DNA of 64,000 nt, taken from Bacteroidota bacterium (lineage in GTDB: Bacteria > Bacteroidota > Bacteroidia > UBA4408). Below, piece after piece: positions 42,404 to 52,978 of the stretch. The notes beneath the pieces are model-generated. The model saw only the letters and a program-made list of their open reading frames with translations, ran no database searches and had not been told where the DNA came from. Made by a program: the position numbers and the translations under genes. Numbering within the stretch: the stretch's first letter is position 1; each line of letters opens with the position of its first letter. Where the stretch lies: contig JADKHO010000001.1 in NCBI GenBank assembly GCA_016721765.1, positions 1,290,001 through 1,354,000 on the forward strand, in the 5' to 3' direction.

Positions 42404-45400
42404 CTAGTGAAGTACAATTTTTTTGGTGCTGATATTTTTGTCAGAAATAAACTGCACAAAATAAATTCCTTTAGTATAACTTGATAAATCTAATTTATGC
42501 GCATAAACGCCTTTGAATTTCTCGCTTGTTTGGGCGTAGATTTCACGACCTTCCATATTCATAATCCGCACCTGTAATGATTTTGCTTCATCTGAGCGAT
42601 ATTCAATACTTACAATTCCATTACTTGGATTTGGATAAATTTTTATGTTTTTATCGTTCTGAAGTTCTTTTCCTGTGGAGATAGCTGCTACCAGGGTTAT
42701 ATAGTAATCTTCTGTTTCGCCACTACCATAAGTGCTACATGCATCAATTGCTAAATTTTGATTTCCTGCTTTACGTGATCGGATGCGCATTCCGGTTAGG
42801 CCTAAAGTTACCGTATCAGGAATTACCAAAGGAATAGTTGTTGTTACAGCAGAGTCGGTCGCGGCAGAAATTTGAATCCATTCCTTGGCATCAAATGTGC
42901 CACTTTGATCGTAATCCACCCATACGGATAAATTACAAGAACCTGCAGTTTTTACAAAAATATCGTAATAATTACCTTGTCCTAAAGTGGAGGTGGTATT
43001 TCCATTGGCTGGATATTTTGAAAATGCAAAACCAGAATTGGCAGCACAACCTGAGTTAGAATTGTTTAGAGTAGTTCCACCAATGGCAACTGAATCAATA
43101 TAATAATTGATGTCACAATTACCATTAATTATAGAGTTGCAATAGCTGCAATCCGACAAAGGTTTTTTATCTACAAAAATAGAAGTAGAAGCAATACTAT
43201 CGGTTCCGGCACTGCAAGCAACAATACAACGGTAGTATGTTGGGAAATTTTCGGAACCATTATAAAACTGATTGGTTGCTCCTGCAATGTTATTCCAAAC
43301 ACTATTGTTGGATGAAGATTGCCATTGGAAAGAATAGCCTGTATCCGGTAGAAGTGAAGGTAGCGATAATGCAAAAATATCTTCCGAACAAACACTTGGA
43401 ACGCTGCTGGCAGTTGGTCCTACCGTAAATGGAATAGAACAAGGATTATCATTTAAGATATTAATTAAATAATCCTCAGTTTCTCCATTAAAATAAGAAC
43501 CACAAGGATCCGGAATATTAGTTCCTTGTTCGATTACTAATCTCATTTTTGTTACTCCGGTTAAGGCAGTGCTTGGTATATTTATGGAATCAATTACCAA
43601 ATTGTTTAGTACACCATTTGGAGTTTGACCACCGAATACAATTTCACTCGAAGGATCAAAAATTCCATCGTGGTCATAATCAATAAATGCTGCCATTCTG
43701 CAAGCGGTTGAGCCTGCACTATTGATTTGAGAAACTTTAATTGTATAATAAATGTTTTTAGTAAAATTATATGCACCCAAGTAAGAGAAATCAGTATAAG
43801 TGTTTATAGCCAGCGGGTTATTTGAAATCGGTACTGCTACACCATTGTTGATTTGACCAATAGTAAGATTTCCTATATCCGCACCTTGATCACTTGTTGC
43901 AAAGGAGGTACAATAGCAATCCACAAAACTATTAAGGGATACAAATAATGAAGCTGAGGTGCTTGAAACAGCAGTGCAAAAAACATTGCATCGGTAATAC
44001 GTACTTACTGTTTGTGAGGTTTGATAATACAATGTTGTCGCTCCAGATATACTAGTCCAGTTTACATTATCTGTTGATGATTCCCATTGGTAGCTTAATC
44101 CTGAGGCTAAGGCACTTCCCATCAAACTTAAGTTAAAATTAATATTTGGGCATACTGTTGAATCCGAAGCCATTGCAGTTCCTGCAGCAGGTGGTGCAAC
44201 ACAAGGCGGCGCAGGAATAATATCAACTAAATAGTCCTCTGTTTCACCATATCCATATCCACCACATGGGGATTGTGTGATGCTACCATTTTCACGCAGT
44301 ACCGCACGTAATGTAGTAACTCCCGCTAAGGAAGTCAAAGGAATAGTAACGTTTCCGGCAAGTAAATTACCTCCTTGTCCGGCAACAGTTTGACCATCGA
44401 AAATTAATTCGTTGTTAATGTCAAAAATTCCATCGTGATTATAGTCGATGTAAACGGTTAAGTAGCAGCTATAAAAGGTTGCTGAACTATTTATTTGAGT
44501 CATGGAAATAGGGTAGCTCAAACCTTGTAACAGAATAGTGGGTGGTAGAGATGAAAAATCAGTATATGTATTAACAGATGTAGCATTGCTCAGCGCCGGA
44601 GAGCCCACACCGTTATTTAAGGAACCCAATGTAAAATTTCCGATATCATCATCTACTGTGCTGTTTGCTGCAGATGTACAATAACAAGCCACAAAACTAT
44701 TAGTAGTTACGTAAACCGAACTAGAAGAGTCTGAAACGCCCGTACAAAAAATTAAACACCGGTAATAGCTATTGCTGGTTTGAGACGTGGTGTAATTTAT
44801 TGAAGTAGCTCCGGCAATATCAGTAAAATTGACATTGTTGGAAGAAATTTGCCATTGGTAAGTTAATCCGGCAGCAATTGTACTTCCTGATAAATTAAGG
44901 TTAAAGTTAATACCAGGGCAAATATTAGTTACGGATGAAAGAGCTGTTCCAGCAGTAGGAGGAGCAACACAAGGAACAGCTGGTTGAATATCTATGGTAT
45001 AGTCTTCTGTTTCACCCCAAGTGTAAGTTCCGCAGGGAGATGGTGTTGTTGTTCCTTCAACAAGTACTACACGCATAAGTGTATTGCCACTTAAAGCTGT
45101 TGATGGAATTGTAACACTTCCCGTTACGGTATTTCCACCGGCAGCGGCATTTGTATTGCCGCTAAATACAGCTTCTGTTTGCGGGTCAAATACACCATTT
45201 TGATCGTAGTCGATAAACACCACAACCGAACAAGCATAGAAGCCATTTAAATTAATTTGGGTGATTGAAAGGGGATAGGAAATTGTTTTTAAAAATGTTT
45301 GTGTCGGTAAATTACTAAAATTCGTATAGGTATTTATTGATGTTGGATTTAAAGTAGCCGGACTAGCAACTCCATTATTTATGGAGCCAAGAGTTACGTT

Positions 45401-47059
45401 ACCAATATCGTCATCACCTGTGCTGGTTGCAGCTGATGTACAATAACAATTCACAAAGGAATTTACATTTACTAACACATTGGTTGATGTGTCTGAAACA
45501 CCACTGCACGTAACTACACAACGGTAGTAGGTATTAGTGTTTAGAGTGGTAGAGTAATTAATGGAAGTAGCCCCGCTTATATTTGTAAAATTGCTGGTAG
45601 TTGCTGAACTTTGCCATTGATAAGTTAATCCGGAAGCAATTGTGCTGCCTGTTAAATTTAAATTAAAAGGAATTGCGGGGCACACATTTGCTGTAGAAGC
45701 AACCGCAGTTCCAGCAGTTGGTGGCGCTACACATAGCACTGCAGCTTGAATATTAACCAAATAATCTTCTGTTTCACCGTAGCCATAACTCCCGCAAGAT
45801 GGCTGTCCAACATTGCCTGCTTCTTGTAACAATACACGCATGCGTGTTATACCCGGAGTGGAGGCTACCGGGATAGTAACGGTTCCCGATAAGATATTTC
45901 CACCAACAGCTGAATTGGTTTCGCCATCAAAAATAAGTTCATTGGTGATATCAAAAACGCCATCGTGATTGTAATCGATGTATACGGTTAAATAACAAGC
46001 ATAAAAATTTCCTGAACTATTAATTTGAGTTACTTCTATAGGATAGCTTAAGCCTTGTAACAATACAGTGGGAGGCAATGAGGTAAAATCAGTGTAGGTA
46101 TTTACTGAAGTAGAATTGTTAAGGGCAGGTGTTCCAACTCCATTATTTAATCCGGCAAACGTAACATTTCCAATATCGTCATCAACTGTATTGGTTGGAA
46201 AAGAAGTGCAATAGCAATTTACAAATGAATTTGTTGTTACCAGCACAACACTAGAGGTATCAGCTTGACCGGCGCAAGTTACAATACAATGATAATAAGT
46301 ATTGTTCATTTGGGTAGCAGTATAAAAATTGGCAACAGCACCTGAAATAGCTGTCCAAACAATACTATCAGGCGATAATTCCCATTGATAGGTTAGTCCA
46401 GCAGCCTGAGTGCTGCCGGTTAATGTTAGATTAAAAGGAACATTTGGGCAAACAGCACTACCGGCGGTTGCAGTGCCGGCAACAGGGGTTCCGGTGCAAG
46501 GTGGCGCTGCAATGATATGGATGGTATAATCTTCGGTTTCTCCCGACCCAAAGTTTGAACAAGCATCTGTTGCTCCATTCGTATTGTTAACTCCACGGCT
46601 TCTGATGCGGAGACCGGTTGTTCCAACTAAAGCAGAGAAAGGTATTGTTACTTGAACGGTTGTAGTTCCACCAGCCACTGAAGTGGTGCACACTTGCGTC
46701 CATTCTGAAGCATCGAATGTAAAATCTTGATTGTAATCCAACCAAACAGAAATAATATTATTTGCACCTGTAGTGATGCTTAAGGTATAGGTAACTCCCT
46801 GCATTAAATTTGCTGTGGTATTTGCACTATCTGGAAATACGGTTAAAGTATTCGTAAATGTACCTGTACAAGTATCATTAGGGTTGACCAATGTTGTTCC
46901 AATAATTTCAACACCTGTAATTTGATCTACACCACAACCTGCACCACCCAAACCGGTATTGCAGTATTGGGCTTTGGTTTGTAAGGATGTCAATAAAAGT
47001 AAGATAAGCAAAAAGCTGCAATTGAATTTTTTATAAATGCTTGTGTATAAATTTTTCAT
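42404..47059 (-). CDS. GEVED/Ig-like repeat protein with type A T9SS sorting domain
   Basis: The 1551-residue protein has a signal peptide ending SLQTKAQYC. It then alternates six GEVED domains, each ending in a form of GSGETEDYTIHI, with five Ig-like segments of the kind GLTYQWELSPDS. Matching GETEDY codons recur at 765, 762, 768, 762 and 755 bases apart, so the module is about 255 residues. The C-terminus (about 1470-1551) has IKIYPNPSNGIVSIEY and GIYFVQFIS, the type A (Por secretion tail) sorting signal. It is therefore secreted by T9SS and probably attached to the surface. Several modules are rich in cysteine. No enzymatic domain is seen. Confidence 0.9.
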   Translation of the reverse strand: MKNLYTSIYKKFNCSFLLILLLLTSLQTKAQYCNTGLGGAGCGVDQITGVEIIGTTLVNPNDTCTGTFTNTLTVFPDSANTTANLMQGVTYTLSITTGANNIISVWLDYNQDFTFDASEWTQVCTTSVAGGTTTVQVTIPFSALVGTTGLRIRSRGVNNTNGATDACSNFGSGETEDYTIHIIAAPPCTGTPVAGTATAGSAVCPNVPFNLTLTGSTQAAGLTYQWELSPDSIVWTAISGAVANFYTATQMNNTYYHCIVTCAGQADTSSVVLVTTNSFVNCYCTSFPTNTVDDDIGNVTFAGLNNGVGTPALNNSTSVNTYTDFTSLPPTVLLQGLSYPIEVTQINSSGNFYACYLTVYIDYNHDGVFDITNELIFDGETNSAVGGNILSGTVTIPVASTPGITRMRVLLQEAGNVGQPSCGSYGYGETEDYLVNIQAAVLCVAPPTAGTAVASTANVCPAIPFNLNLTGSTIASGLTYQWQSSATTSNFTNISGATSINYSTTLNTNTYYRCVVTCSGVSDTSTNVLVNVNSFVNCYCTSAATSTGDDDIGNVTLGSINNGVASPATLNPTSINTYTNFSNLPTQTFLKTISYPLSITQINLNGFYACSVVVFIDYDQNGVFDPQTEAVFSGNTNAAAGGNTVTGSVTIPSTALSGNTLMRVVLVEGTTTPSPCGTYTWGETEDYTIDIQPAVPCVAPPTAGTALSSVTNICPGINFNLNLSGSTIAAGLTYQWQISSNNVNFTDIAGATSINYTTSQTSNSYYRCLIFCTGVSDSSSSVYVTTNSFVACYCTSAANSTVDDDIGNFTLGSLNNGVGSPALSNATSVNTYTDFSSLPPTILLQGLSYPISMTQINSSATFYSCYLTVYIDYNHDGIFDINNELIFDGQTVAGQGGNLLAGNVTIPLTSLAGVTTLRAVLRENGSITQSPCGGYGYGETEDYLVDIIPAPPCVAPPAAGTAMASDSTVCPNINFNLSLMGSALASGLSYQWESSTDNVNWTSISGATTLYYQTSQTVSTYYRCNVFCTAVSSTSASLFVSLNSFVDCYCTSFATSDQGADIGNLTIGQINNGVAVPISNNPLAINTYTDFSYLGAYNFTKNIYYTIKVSQINSAGSTACRMAAFIDYDHDGIFDPSSEIVFGGQTPNGVLNNLVIDSINIPSTALTGVTKMRLVIEQGTNIPDPCGSYFNGETEDYLINILNDNPCSIPFTVGPTASSVPSVCSEDIFALSLPSLLPDTGYSFQWQSSSNNSVWNNIAGATNQFYNGSENFPTYYRCIVACSAGTDSIASTSIFVDKKPLSDCSYCNSIINGNCDINYYIDSVAIGGTTLNNSNSGCAANSGFAFSKYPANGNTTSTLGQGNYYDIFVKTAGSCNLSVWVDYDQSGTFDAKEWIQISAATDSAVTTTIPLVIPDTVTLGLTGMRIRSRKAGNQNLAIDACSTYGSGETEDYYITLVAAISTGKELQNDKNIKIYPNPSNGIVSIEYRSDEAKSLQVRIMNMEGREIYAQTSEKFKGVYAHKLDLSSYTKGIYFVQFISDKNISTKKIVLH
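42690..46560 (-). repeat. Tandem ~765-base GEVED/Ig-like modules
   Basis: The GETEDY landmarks sit at about 46531, 45766, 45004, 44236, 43474 and 42719. Modules two and four are close even at the base level, with shared stretches such as TVDDDIGN and YIDYNHDG, so unequal exchange or gene conversion is likely. Confidence 0.8.
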
Positions 47060-47191
47060 ACCATTTAGGGTTAAGATATTTTGGAGCGTAATAATAGTAA
47101 AAAAACTATAAAAAAGCCCCTACTCTTCGATAAAAAGCAGGAAAATTTTGGAAGGAAAATTTGTGGTGGAGAAAATGGTGGTTTTAGGCAA

Positions 47192-48565
47192 TTATATCAA
47201 ACGAATTATCCAATCCGGCATAGCTCCCATCAAAAGCATCAATAAAAGCGAAATAACTAGCAATAATTGATGTGAACCAGAGAGAGAAAGTGCTGCAGCG
47301 TTTTTAGCGGGCTTAAAATACATGGCAATTAGTATCTTAAAATAGTAGTAAACACCTACCAATGAGGCAAATACAGCTACAAGGACAAGCCAAATATGGT
47401 GTGCTTCTAAAGCGGAGGTAAACAAGTAATATTTTCCAAAAAATCCAGCCATAGGTGGAATTCCGGCAAGTGAGAGTAATGCAACTGCCATTACCAAAGC
47501 TGCAAACGGATTTCGTTTAGAAAGACCATTAAAACTTTCGATTGCATCACCTGCACCTTGCATTACATTATAAAGCACAGTAAAAGAGGCAATTGTAGCA
47601 ACTGAATACGCTGCAGTATAATATAAAATGTTAGAACCGGAATGCGCGGATAGCGAAACAATAGCTAGCAACATATAACCAGCATGTGCAACACTTGAAA
47701 ATGCTAACATACGTTTGGTACTTTCTTGAAAAACGGCAGTAATGTTTCCCACAATTAAAGTAAGAATGCACATCACAGATACAATATCTGTCCATGTTCC
47801 TGCCACTCCCATGAAGCAGGTCGCAAACAAACGGAAGAAAGCGGCAAACGCGGCCGTTTTCACAATAGTTGCCATAAAAGCGGTAACAACTGTTGGGGAA
47901 CCCTGATATACATCAGGTGCCCAAAAGTGAAAAGGTGCTGCTGAAACTTTAAATGCCATTCCAACCAACATTAATAAAACGCCTGCATAAAAGAAGGTTG
48001 GCAAATGTCCTTGGTTTTCGGAAATATAGTAAGCAATGGCACTTAAATGAAAAGAACCGCTTGCACCATAAATAAGTGCAATTCCAAAAAGCAAAAAACC
48101 TGTGGCAAAAGAACCCATTAAGAAATACTTAAGTGCAGCTTCGTTGCTGAGTAAATCATTCTTTTTACTTCCGGCCATCACATACAAGGAAAGTGATAAT
48201 ATTTCTATACCTAAAAAGAGCATGGCCATATTGTTGTAACTTACCATACAAACTGCACCAACCAATGAAAACAAAACTAAAGCAAAATGATCGGTAACAT
48301 TCGTTTCTTCGGTAAAATAGCTTTGAGACATTACAAACCAGAGCAACGCCACTACACAAATCAATACGGTAAAAGTGATGGCAAAATTGTCGAATAACAT
48401 CATGTTGGAATAGTAATGAATATTTGTATTCCAATCTTTCACAGCAGCAGCAATTGTAACAAGAAGCCCAATTAGTACAACCGGATACAAGCGCTTTTTT
48501 AAATTAAAAATCTCCGCAAGCAGTGCCAAGACACCTAATCCGGAAAGAAGTAACAATGATTTCAT
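47192..48565 (-). CDS. nuoN: NADH-quinone oxidoreductase subunit N
   Basis: The 457-residue protein has about fourteen membrane segments and is an antiporter-like proton-pumping subunit of complex I. It shows LFLGIEILSLSLYVMAG, SAAPFHFWAPDVYQGSPT (the conserved Lys/His channel region) and AHAGYMLLA. It is the last gene of the nuo operon, 50 bases after nuoM. Length is normal. Confidence 0.95.
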   Translation of the reverse strand: MKSLLLLSGLGVLALLAEIFNLKKRLYPVVLIGLLVTIAAAVKDWNTNIHYYSNMMLFDNFAITFTVLICVVALLWFVMSQSYFTEETNVTDHFALVLFSLVGAVCMVSYNNMAMLFLGIEILSLSLYVMAGSKKNDLLSNEAALKYFLMGSFATGFLLFGIALIYGASGSFHLSAIAYYISENQGHLPTFFYAGVLLMLVGMAFKVSAAPFHFWAPDVYQGSPTVVTAFMATIVKTAAFAAFFRLFATCFMGVAGTWTDIVSVMCILTLIVGNITAVFQESTKRMLAFSSVAHAGYMLLAIVSLSAHSGSNILYYTAAYSVATIASFTVLYNVMQGAGDAIESFNGLSKRNPFAALVMAVALLSLAGIPPMAGFFGKYYLFTSALEAHHIWLVLVAVFASLVGVYYYFKILIAMYFKPAKNAAALSLSGSHQLLLVISLLLMLLMGAMPDWIIRLI

Positions 48566-48615
48566 ATGCTTAATACGTATTTTTTATTGCTTGGCTTTTA
48601 AGGCCTGCATAATTC

Positions 48616-50070
48616 TTATTTTGTTAATGTCAATAATTTTGTAATTGCCGGTTCTGATAGTTCGAGCAAGGGTTTGGGATACAAGCCAAAAGCAATAACC
48701 ATCAATACTACTGGAATTAAAATGGACATTTCCTCGGTATTCATATCCGGAAATTTAAAAGTTGCTTCTTTGAGTTCTCCTAACATTGATTTTTGATAGG
48801 CAGTTAACATATAAATAGCACCTAAAATGATAGATAGTCCTGCAACTGCTGCAGTCCAAGCTCCGTATTGATACAAACCATTAATGAGTAAGAATTCTCC
48901 AATAAATCCGTTTGTTAGCGGTAACGCAACACTTCCTAACATTATTATCATAAATGCTGTTGCAAATTTTGGAGCAATACTTCTTACCCCACCAAGCTCA
49001 TTTAAATTGCGGGTTCCGGTGCGGTCTTCAATTTCATCGATTATATAAAATAAGGCAAACACATTTATACCATGACTCACCATTTGCACCATCGCACCTT
49101 GTAAACCCTGAATGGTTAAGGTAAATACACCAGCTGAAATTAATCCAACGTGTGCAATAGAGGAGTAGGCAACAAGCCGTTTGAAGTCTTTTTGAACAAT
49201 AGCAATGCAGGAGGCATAAACTACTCCAATTACCGAGAGTGTTATTGCAAAGCTACTCCATTCGTGCACTCCGGCCGGAACCATTGGTAGCAACCAACGA
49301 ATAACGCCATAAATACCCATTTTTAACATAATTCCCGAAAGCAGCATAGTTCCTTGAGTTGGCGCTACTGTGTAGGTATCGGGTTGCCAAGTATGAAAAG
49401 GGAAAATGGGCATTTTTATGGCAAATGCTACAAATAATCCCCAAAACAAAATTCCTTGTGTCGCGAGAGGTAAAGCCCTTCCCGCGGTGTATAAAGCTTG
49501 AATATCGAAGCTATGGGATCCGGGCGTTTGCAAATAGATGTAAATAAGCGCCACCAACATGAACAAACTTCCCAAAAGGGTGTAAAGAAAAAATTTAAAT
49601 GTGATGCGGGCACGATTTTCGCCTCCCCAAATGAGACAAATAAAATAGATTGGGATAAGCGCTAACTCCCAGAAAATATAAAAAAGAAAGCCGTCCATTG
49701 CCATAAAAACGCCTAGAAGAGCCATTTGCATCAATAGAATCAAGGAATAAAATACATGTGGTTTATCGTAGTTTTTTTTGTGAAAAGAGGAGAGTATAAT
49801 AAATGGAACCAAAAGGTTTGTGAGTAATATTAATACTATACTTATTCCGTCAATGCCTACTTTAAAACTGATTCCCAATGAAGGAATCCACCAAAAGTCG
49901 AGCAAAAATTGGGTGCTTGCATCGTGTGTAAATTGCGCTAACACGATTAACGTGGGTATTAATTGAGCAAGTGAAAATGCCAATGCCGCTTTTTTCGCGT
50001 TTTCTCCTTTTATAAAAAGCAAGAGGAGGGATGAAACAAGTGGTAAAAGAAGTAAAAGTCCGCTAATCAT
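48616..50070 (-). CDS. nuoM: NADH-quinone oxidoreductase subunit M
   Basis: The 484-residue protein is the second antiporter-like subunit. It has FYIFWELALIPIYFI, with the conserved membrane glutamate of the proton path, then PIFPFHTWQPDTYTVAPTQG and AYSSIAHVGLISAG. Membrane segments are of the usual number. It is followed by nuoN and preceded by nuoL with a 94-base gap. Confidence 0.96.
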   Translation of the reverse strand: MISGLLLLLPLVSSLLLLFIKGENAKKAALAFSLAQLIPTLIVLAQFTHDASTQFLLDFWWIPSLGISFKVGIDGISIVLILLTNLLVPFIILSSFHKKNYDKPHVFYSLILLMQMALLGVFMAMDGFLFYIFWELALIPIYFICLIWGGENRARITFKFFLYTLLGSLFMLVALIYIYLQTPGSHSFDIQALYTAGRALPLATQGILFWGLFVAFAIKMPIFPFHTWQPDTYTVAPTQGTMLLSGIMLKMGIYGVIRWLLPMVPAGVHEWSSFAITLSVIGVVYASCIAIVQKDFKRLVAYSSIAHVGLISAGVFTLTIQGLQGAMVQMVSHGINVFALFYIIDEIEDRTGTRNLNELGGVRSIAPKFATAFMIIMLGSVALPLTNGFIGEFLLINGLYQYGAWTAAVAGLSIILGAIYMLTAYQKSMLGELKEATFKFPDMNTEEMSILIPVVLMVIAFGLYPKPLLELSEPAITKLLTLTK

Positions 50071-50164
50071 AATTTTTTTAATTTATTTTTCAACCTCAAG
50101 GACAACTATTACAGTGTATAATTTTTTTAAACGCTGTATTTTAAGCCATTGAGCTTAGTAAGAT

Positions 50165-52075
50165 TTAGATTACCAATTTAAAAACCAACATTAATACGAT
50201 ACTCAACACCATTGCGAAAATATAAAACCCGGTGTTTCCTGCTTGAGCGTACCTCACGATACCACTGCTCCAAACGACTGCTCGGCCAATGAAATTGACC
50301 AAGCCATCAATAACCTGAATATCCATAAAAGTATGAAACTGTTTAGAGGTCCAATTCAAAGGACGTGTAATGAGATTATTATAAAATTCATCAACAAAAT
50401 ATTTGTGGTAAACCAATTTGTGAACAGGTTTCAACACACTTGTTTCGGCAACCGGAATTTCTTTGTTTTTTACATATTTATTGTAGGCAACGTAAATTGA
50501 AATTACGGCAGATAAAATAGCTACTCCCATCAAACTCCATTCAGCAGCATGCGAAACTTCGTGCGGGAGCATTCGGATATCAGCATCGGCAAACACAGGC
50601 TCCAAAAAGTTTTTCAACAAGTGAGGGACATGGAATATTTCAGGTAGTCCTACAAAACCACCAATTACTGAAAGCACCGCCAAAATTATTAGGGGAGTTG
50701 TGATGGATTTTGGGGATTCGTGTAAATGATGATGCTGTTCTTTTGTGCCTCTGAATTCCCCATAAAAGGTTAGAAAGAATAAGCGAAACATATAAAAAGC
50801 TGTCATGATTGATACAATTACACCCAAAAGCCAAAAGATTTTATTGTGCGCAAAAACATGTGCTAAAATTTCATCCTTGCTAAAAAATCCGGCAAAGGGT
50901 GGGACTCCGCTAATGGCAATGGTACCAATAAGAAAAGTGAGATAGGTAATGGGTAAATGTTTCTTTAATCCGCCCATGTTGCGTATGTCCTGCTCGCCGC
51001 TCATTGCGTGAATCACACTTCCTGCGCCCAAGAATAAAAGGGCTTTAAAAAATGCATGTGTCATAACATGAAATACTCCGCTTGAAAAAGCGCCAACACC
51101 TAAGGCCAAAAACATAAGTCCCAATTGGCTTACCGTTGAATATGCGAGTACTTTTTTAATGTCATTTTGAGCCAAACCAATTGTAGCTGCTAACAAAGCG
51201 GTAGCTAAACCGATTACAGCAATCACTTCCATGGTAATCGGAGAGAGTGCAAATAAAATATTGCTTCGGGCAATCATGTATATCCCAGCGGTAACCATGG
51301 TGGCGGCATGTATTAATGCAGAAACAGGAGTGGGACCGGCCATGGCATCCGGAAGCCAAGTGTACAATGGTATTTGAGCACTTTTACCAATAGCCCCAAT
51401 GAAGAGTAAAGCGGTGATGATGGTGATGGTATGATGATCCGAAATAAATCCTTTAGCGGTTGCAAAAACGGTTGCATAATTGATGCTACCAAATGTGGTA
51501 AAGATTAATATGATACCCATCAGGAAACCTAAGTCTCCGATACGATTCATGACAAATGCTTTCTTAGCAGCATTGTTATAATTGGTGTTTTTAAACCAAA
51601 ATCCGATGAGCAAATAAGAACACAAACCAACACCTTCCCAACCCACAAACATTACCAGGTAATTGGAGCCTAGCACGAGTAACAACATGAAAAAAACAAA
51701 CAAGTTGAGGTACGAGAAAAATTTGTTGTGTCCTTCATCTTCATGCATGTAACCGGTGCTGTAAATGTGGATCAAAAACCCTACACCGGTAATTATGAGT
51801 AGAAATATAGAGGAGAGTGGGTCAAGTAAAAAGGAGATGGATACCGAAAAATTTCCGGCCATAATCCAATCCAGCACATCGTAAGTAAATGAAGAATTTT
51901 CTTTGGGTGCTTGCAGCAAAACAGCAAATAGATAAACAGAAATAGCAAAAGAAATAAATATGGCACCACTGGCAATAACACCGGCAAGTGATTTGGATAA
52001 TTTGTTTCCGAATAAACCCAGAATCAAAAATCCGAGCAATGGAAAAAGCGGAATGAGTGTAACGAGATTGGTCAT
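50165..52075 (-). CDS. nuoL: NADH-quinone oxidoreductase subunit L
   Basis: The 636-residue protein is the largest antiporter-like subunit. It has FVGWEGVGLCSYLLIGFW, AQIPLYTWLPDAMAGPTPVS and AYSTVSQLGLMFLALG. The C-terminal region includes the long amphipathic helix that runs along the membrane arm of complex I, and the end is a single membrane segment. Length is normal. It begins 45 bases after nuoK. Confidence 0.96.
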   Translation of the reverse strand: MTNLVTLIPLFPLLGFLILGLFGNKLSKSLAGVIASGAIFISFAISVYLFAVLLQAPKENSSFTYDVLDWIMAGNFSVSISFLLDPLSSIFLLIITGVGFLIHIYSTGYMHEDEGHNKFFSYLNLFVFFMLLLVLGSNYLVMFVGWEGVGLCSYLLIGFWFKNTNYNNAAKKAFVMNRIGDLGFLMGIILIFTTFGSINYATVFATAKGFISDHHTITIITALLFIGAIGKSAQIPLYTWLPDAMAGPTPVSALIHAATMVTAGIYMIARSNILFALSPITMEVIAVIGLATALLAATIGLAQNDIKKVLAYSTVSQLGLMFLALGVGAFSSGVFHVMTHAFFKALLFLGAGSVIHAMSGEQDIRNMGGLKKHLPITYLTFLIGTIAISGVPPFAGFFSKDEILAHVFAHNKIFWLLGVIVSIMTAFYMFRLFFLTFYGEFRGTKEQHHHLHESPKSITTPLIILAVLSVIGGFVGLPEIFHVPHLLKNFLEPVFADADIRMLPHEVSHAAEWSLMGVAILSAVISIYVAYNKYVKNKEIPVAETSVLKPVHKLVYHKYFVDEFYNNLITRPLNWTSKQFHTFMDIQVIDGLVNFIGRAVVWSSGIVRYAQAGNTGFYIFAMVLSIVLMLVFKLVI

Positions 52076-52120
52076 ATAAGTTTAAAATTCTTTAATCGTG
52101 TAAAATGTATTCCTAATTTT

Positions 52121-52438
52121 CTACCACTTCAATCTATTTAAAGCATCAATATCGGTTGTGCGGATATTTCTGTAAATCATCATCAATATGGCAAGCCCAA
52201 CTGCAACTTCAGCTGCTGCGACGGCCATGATAAAAAATACAAAAACCTGAGCCGATGCATCGGAACGAAAGGTTGAAAATGCAACGAGTAGTAAATTAAC
52301 AGCATTCAACATCAACTCAATACTCATAAAAATTATGATGGCATTTCGACGGTACAATACTCCTAATACACCAATGGTGAACAAAGCTGCACACAGCAAC
52401 AAGTAATGCTCTAATGGAATTCCTTTATAGGCTAACAT
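52121..52438 (-). CDS. nuoK: NADH-quinone oxidoreductase subunit K
   Basis: The 105-residue protein has three membrane helices. It shows IFMSIELMLNAVNLLLVAF, with the conserved glutamate in the second helix that joins the proton path, and AAEVAVGLAILMMIYR with the second glutamate. Length is typical. It is 39 bases after nuoJ. Confidence 0.96.
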   Translation of the reverse strand: MLAYKGIPLEHYLLLCAALFTIGVLGVLYRRNAIIIFMSIELMLNAVNLLLVAFSTFRSDASAQVFVFFIMAVAAAEVAVGLAILMMIYRNIRTTDIDALNRLKW

Positions 52439-52477
52439 ATTTTTTGGTTTCTATTGTTTCAGGTTTCTTAACAAACT

Positions 52478-52975
52478 TTATTTTATTTCATTTTTGCCCA
52501 ACATCACAGCTCCTACCATTGCTGATAAAAACAAGACTGAAGAAACTTCGAAAGGCAGTAAATACTCTTTAAAAAGAACCTGTCCTAAATTTTTTATTAA
52601 TCCTATTTGGTCGTTTGCCGGATTGGTAATACTAATACTTTCGGTTCCTTTTAAAGCACTTACAAGGGTTACTAAAAGCAATCCACCGGCAATGGTTGCC
52701 GCAAATTTTAAAATATTGCTTTTATGTGGTTCTGACTCTTTGTTGAGGTTCAGCATCATAATCACATACAGAAACAAAACCATGATCGCTCCAGCATACA
52801 CAATGATATGCACTGCCGCTAAAAATTGTGCATTCAAAATCAAGTAATGACATCCAATGGCAAAGAAGGTAATGATGAGGTACAATACACTGTGCACAGG
52901 ATTTTTGGAGGTAACAACTCGGAGTGCACAAAGCACTGCAACAAAGGAGAGAAAGTAAAATAAATATTGGGTCAT
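52478..52975 (-). CDS. nuoJ: NADH-quinone oxidoreductase subunit J
   Basis: The 165-residue protein has five membrane segments. It has NPVHSVLYLIITFFAIGCHY and VHIIVYAGAIMVLFLYVIMM (the conserved VYAGAIMVLFLFVIM motif with the pi-bulge helix). It starts 3 bases after nuoI, so the pair is translationally close. Confidence 0.95.
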   Translation of the reverse strand: MTQYLFYFLSFVAVLCALRVVTSKNPVHSVLYLIITFFAIGCHYLILNAQFLAAVHIIVYAGAIMVLFLYVIMMLNLNKESEPHKSNILKFAATIAGGLLLVTLVSALKGTESISITNPANDQIGLIKNLGQVLFKEYLLPFEVSSVLFLSAMVGAVMLGKNEIK

Positions 52976-52978
52976 AGC

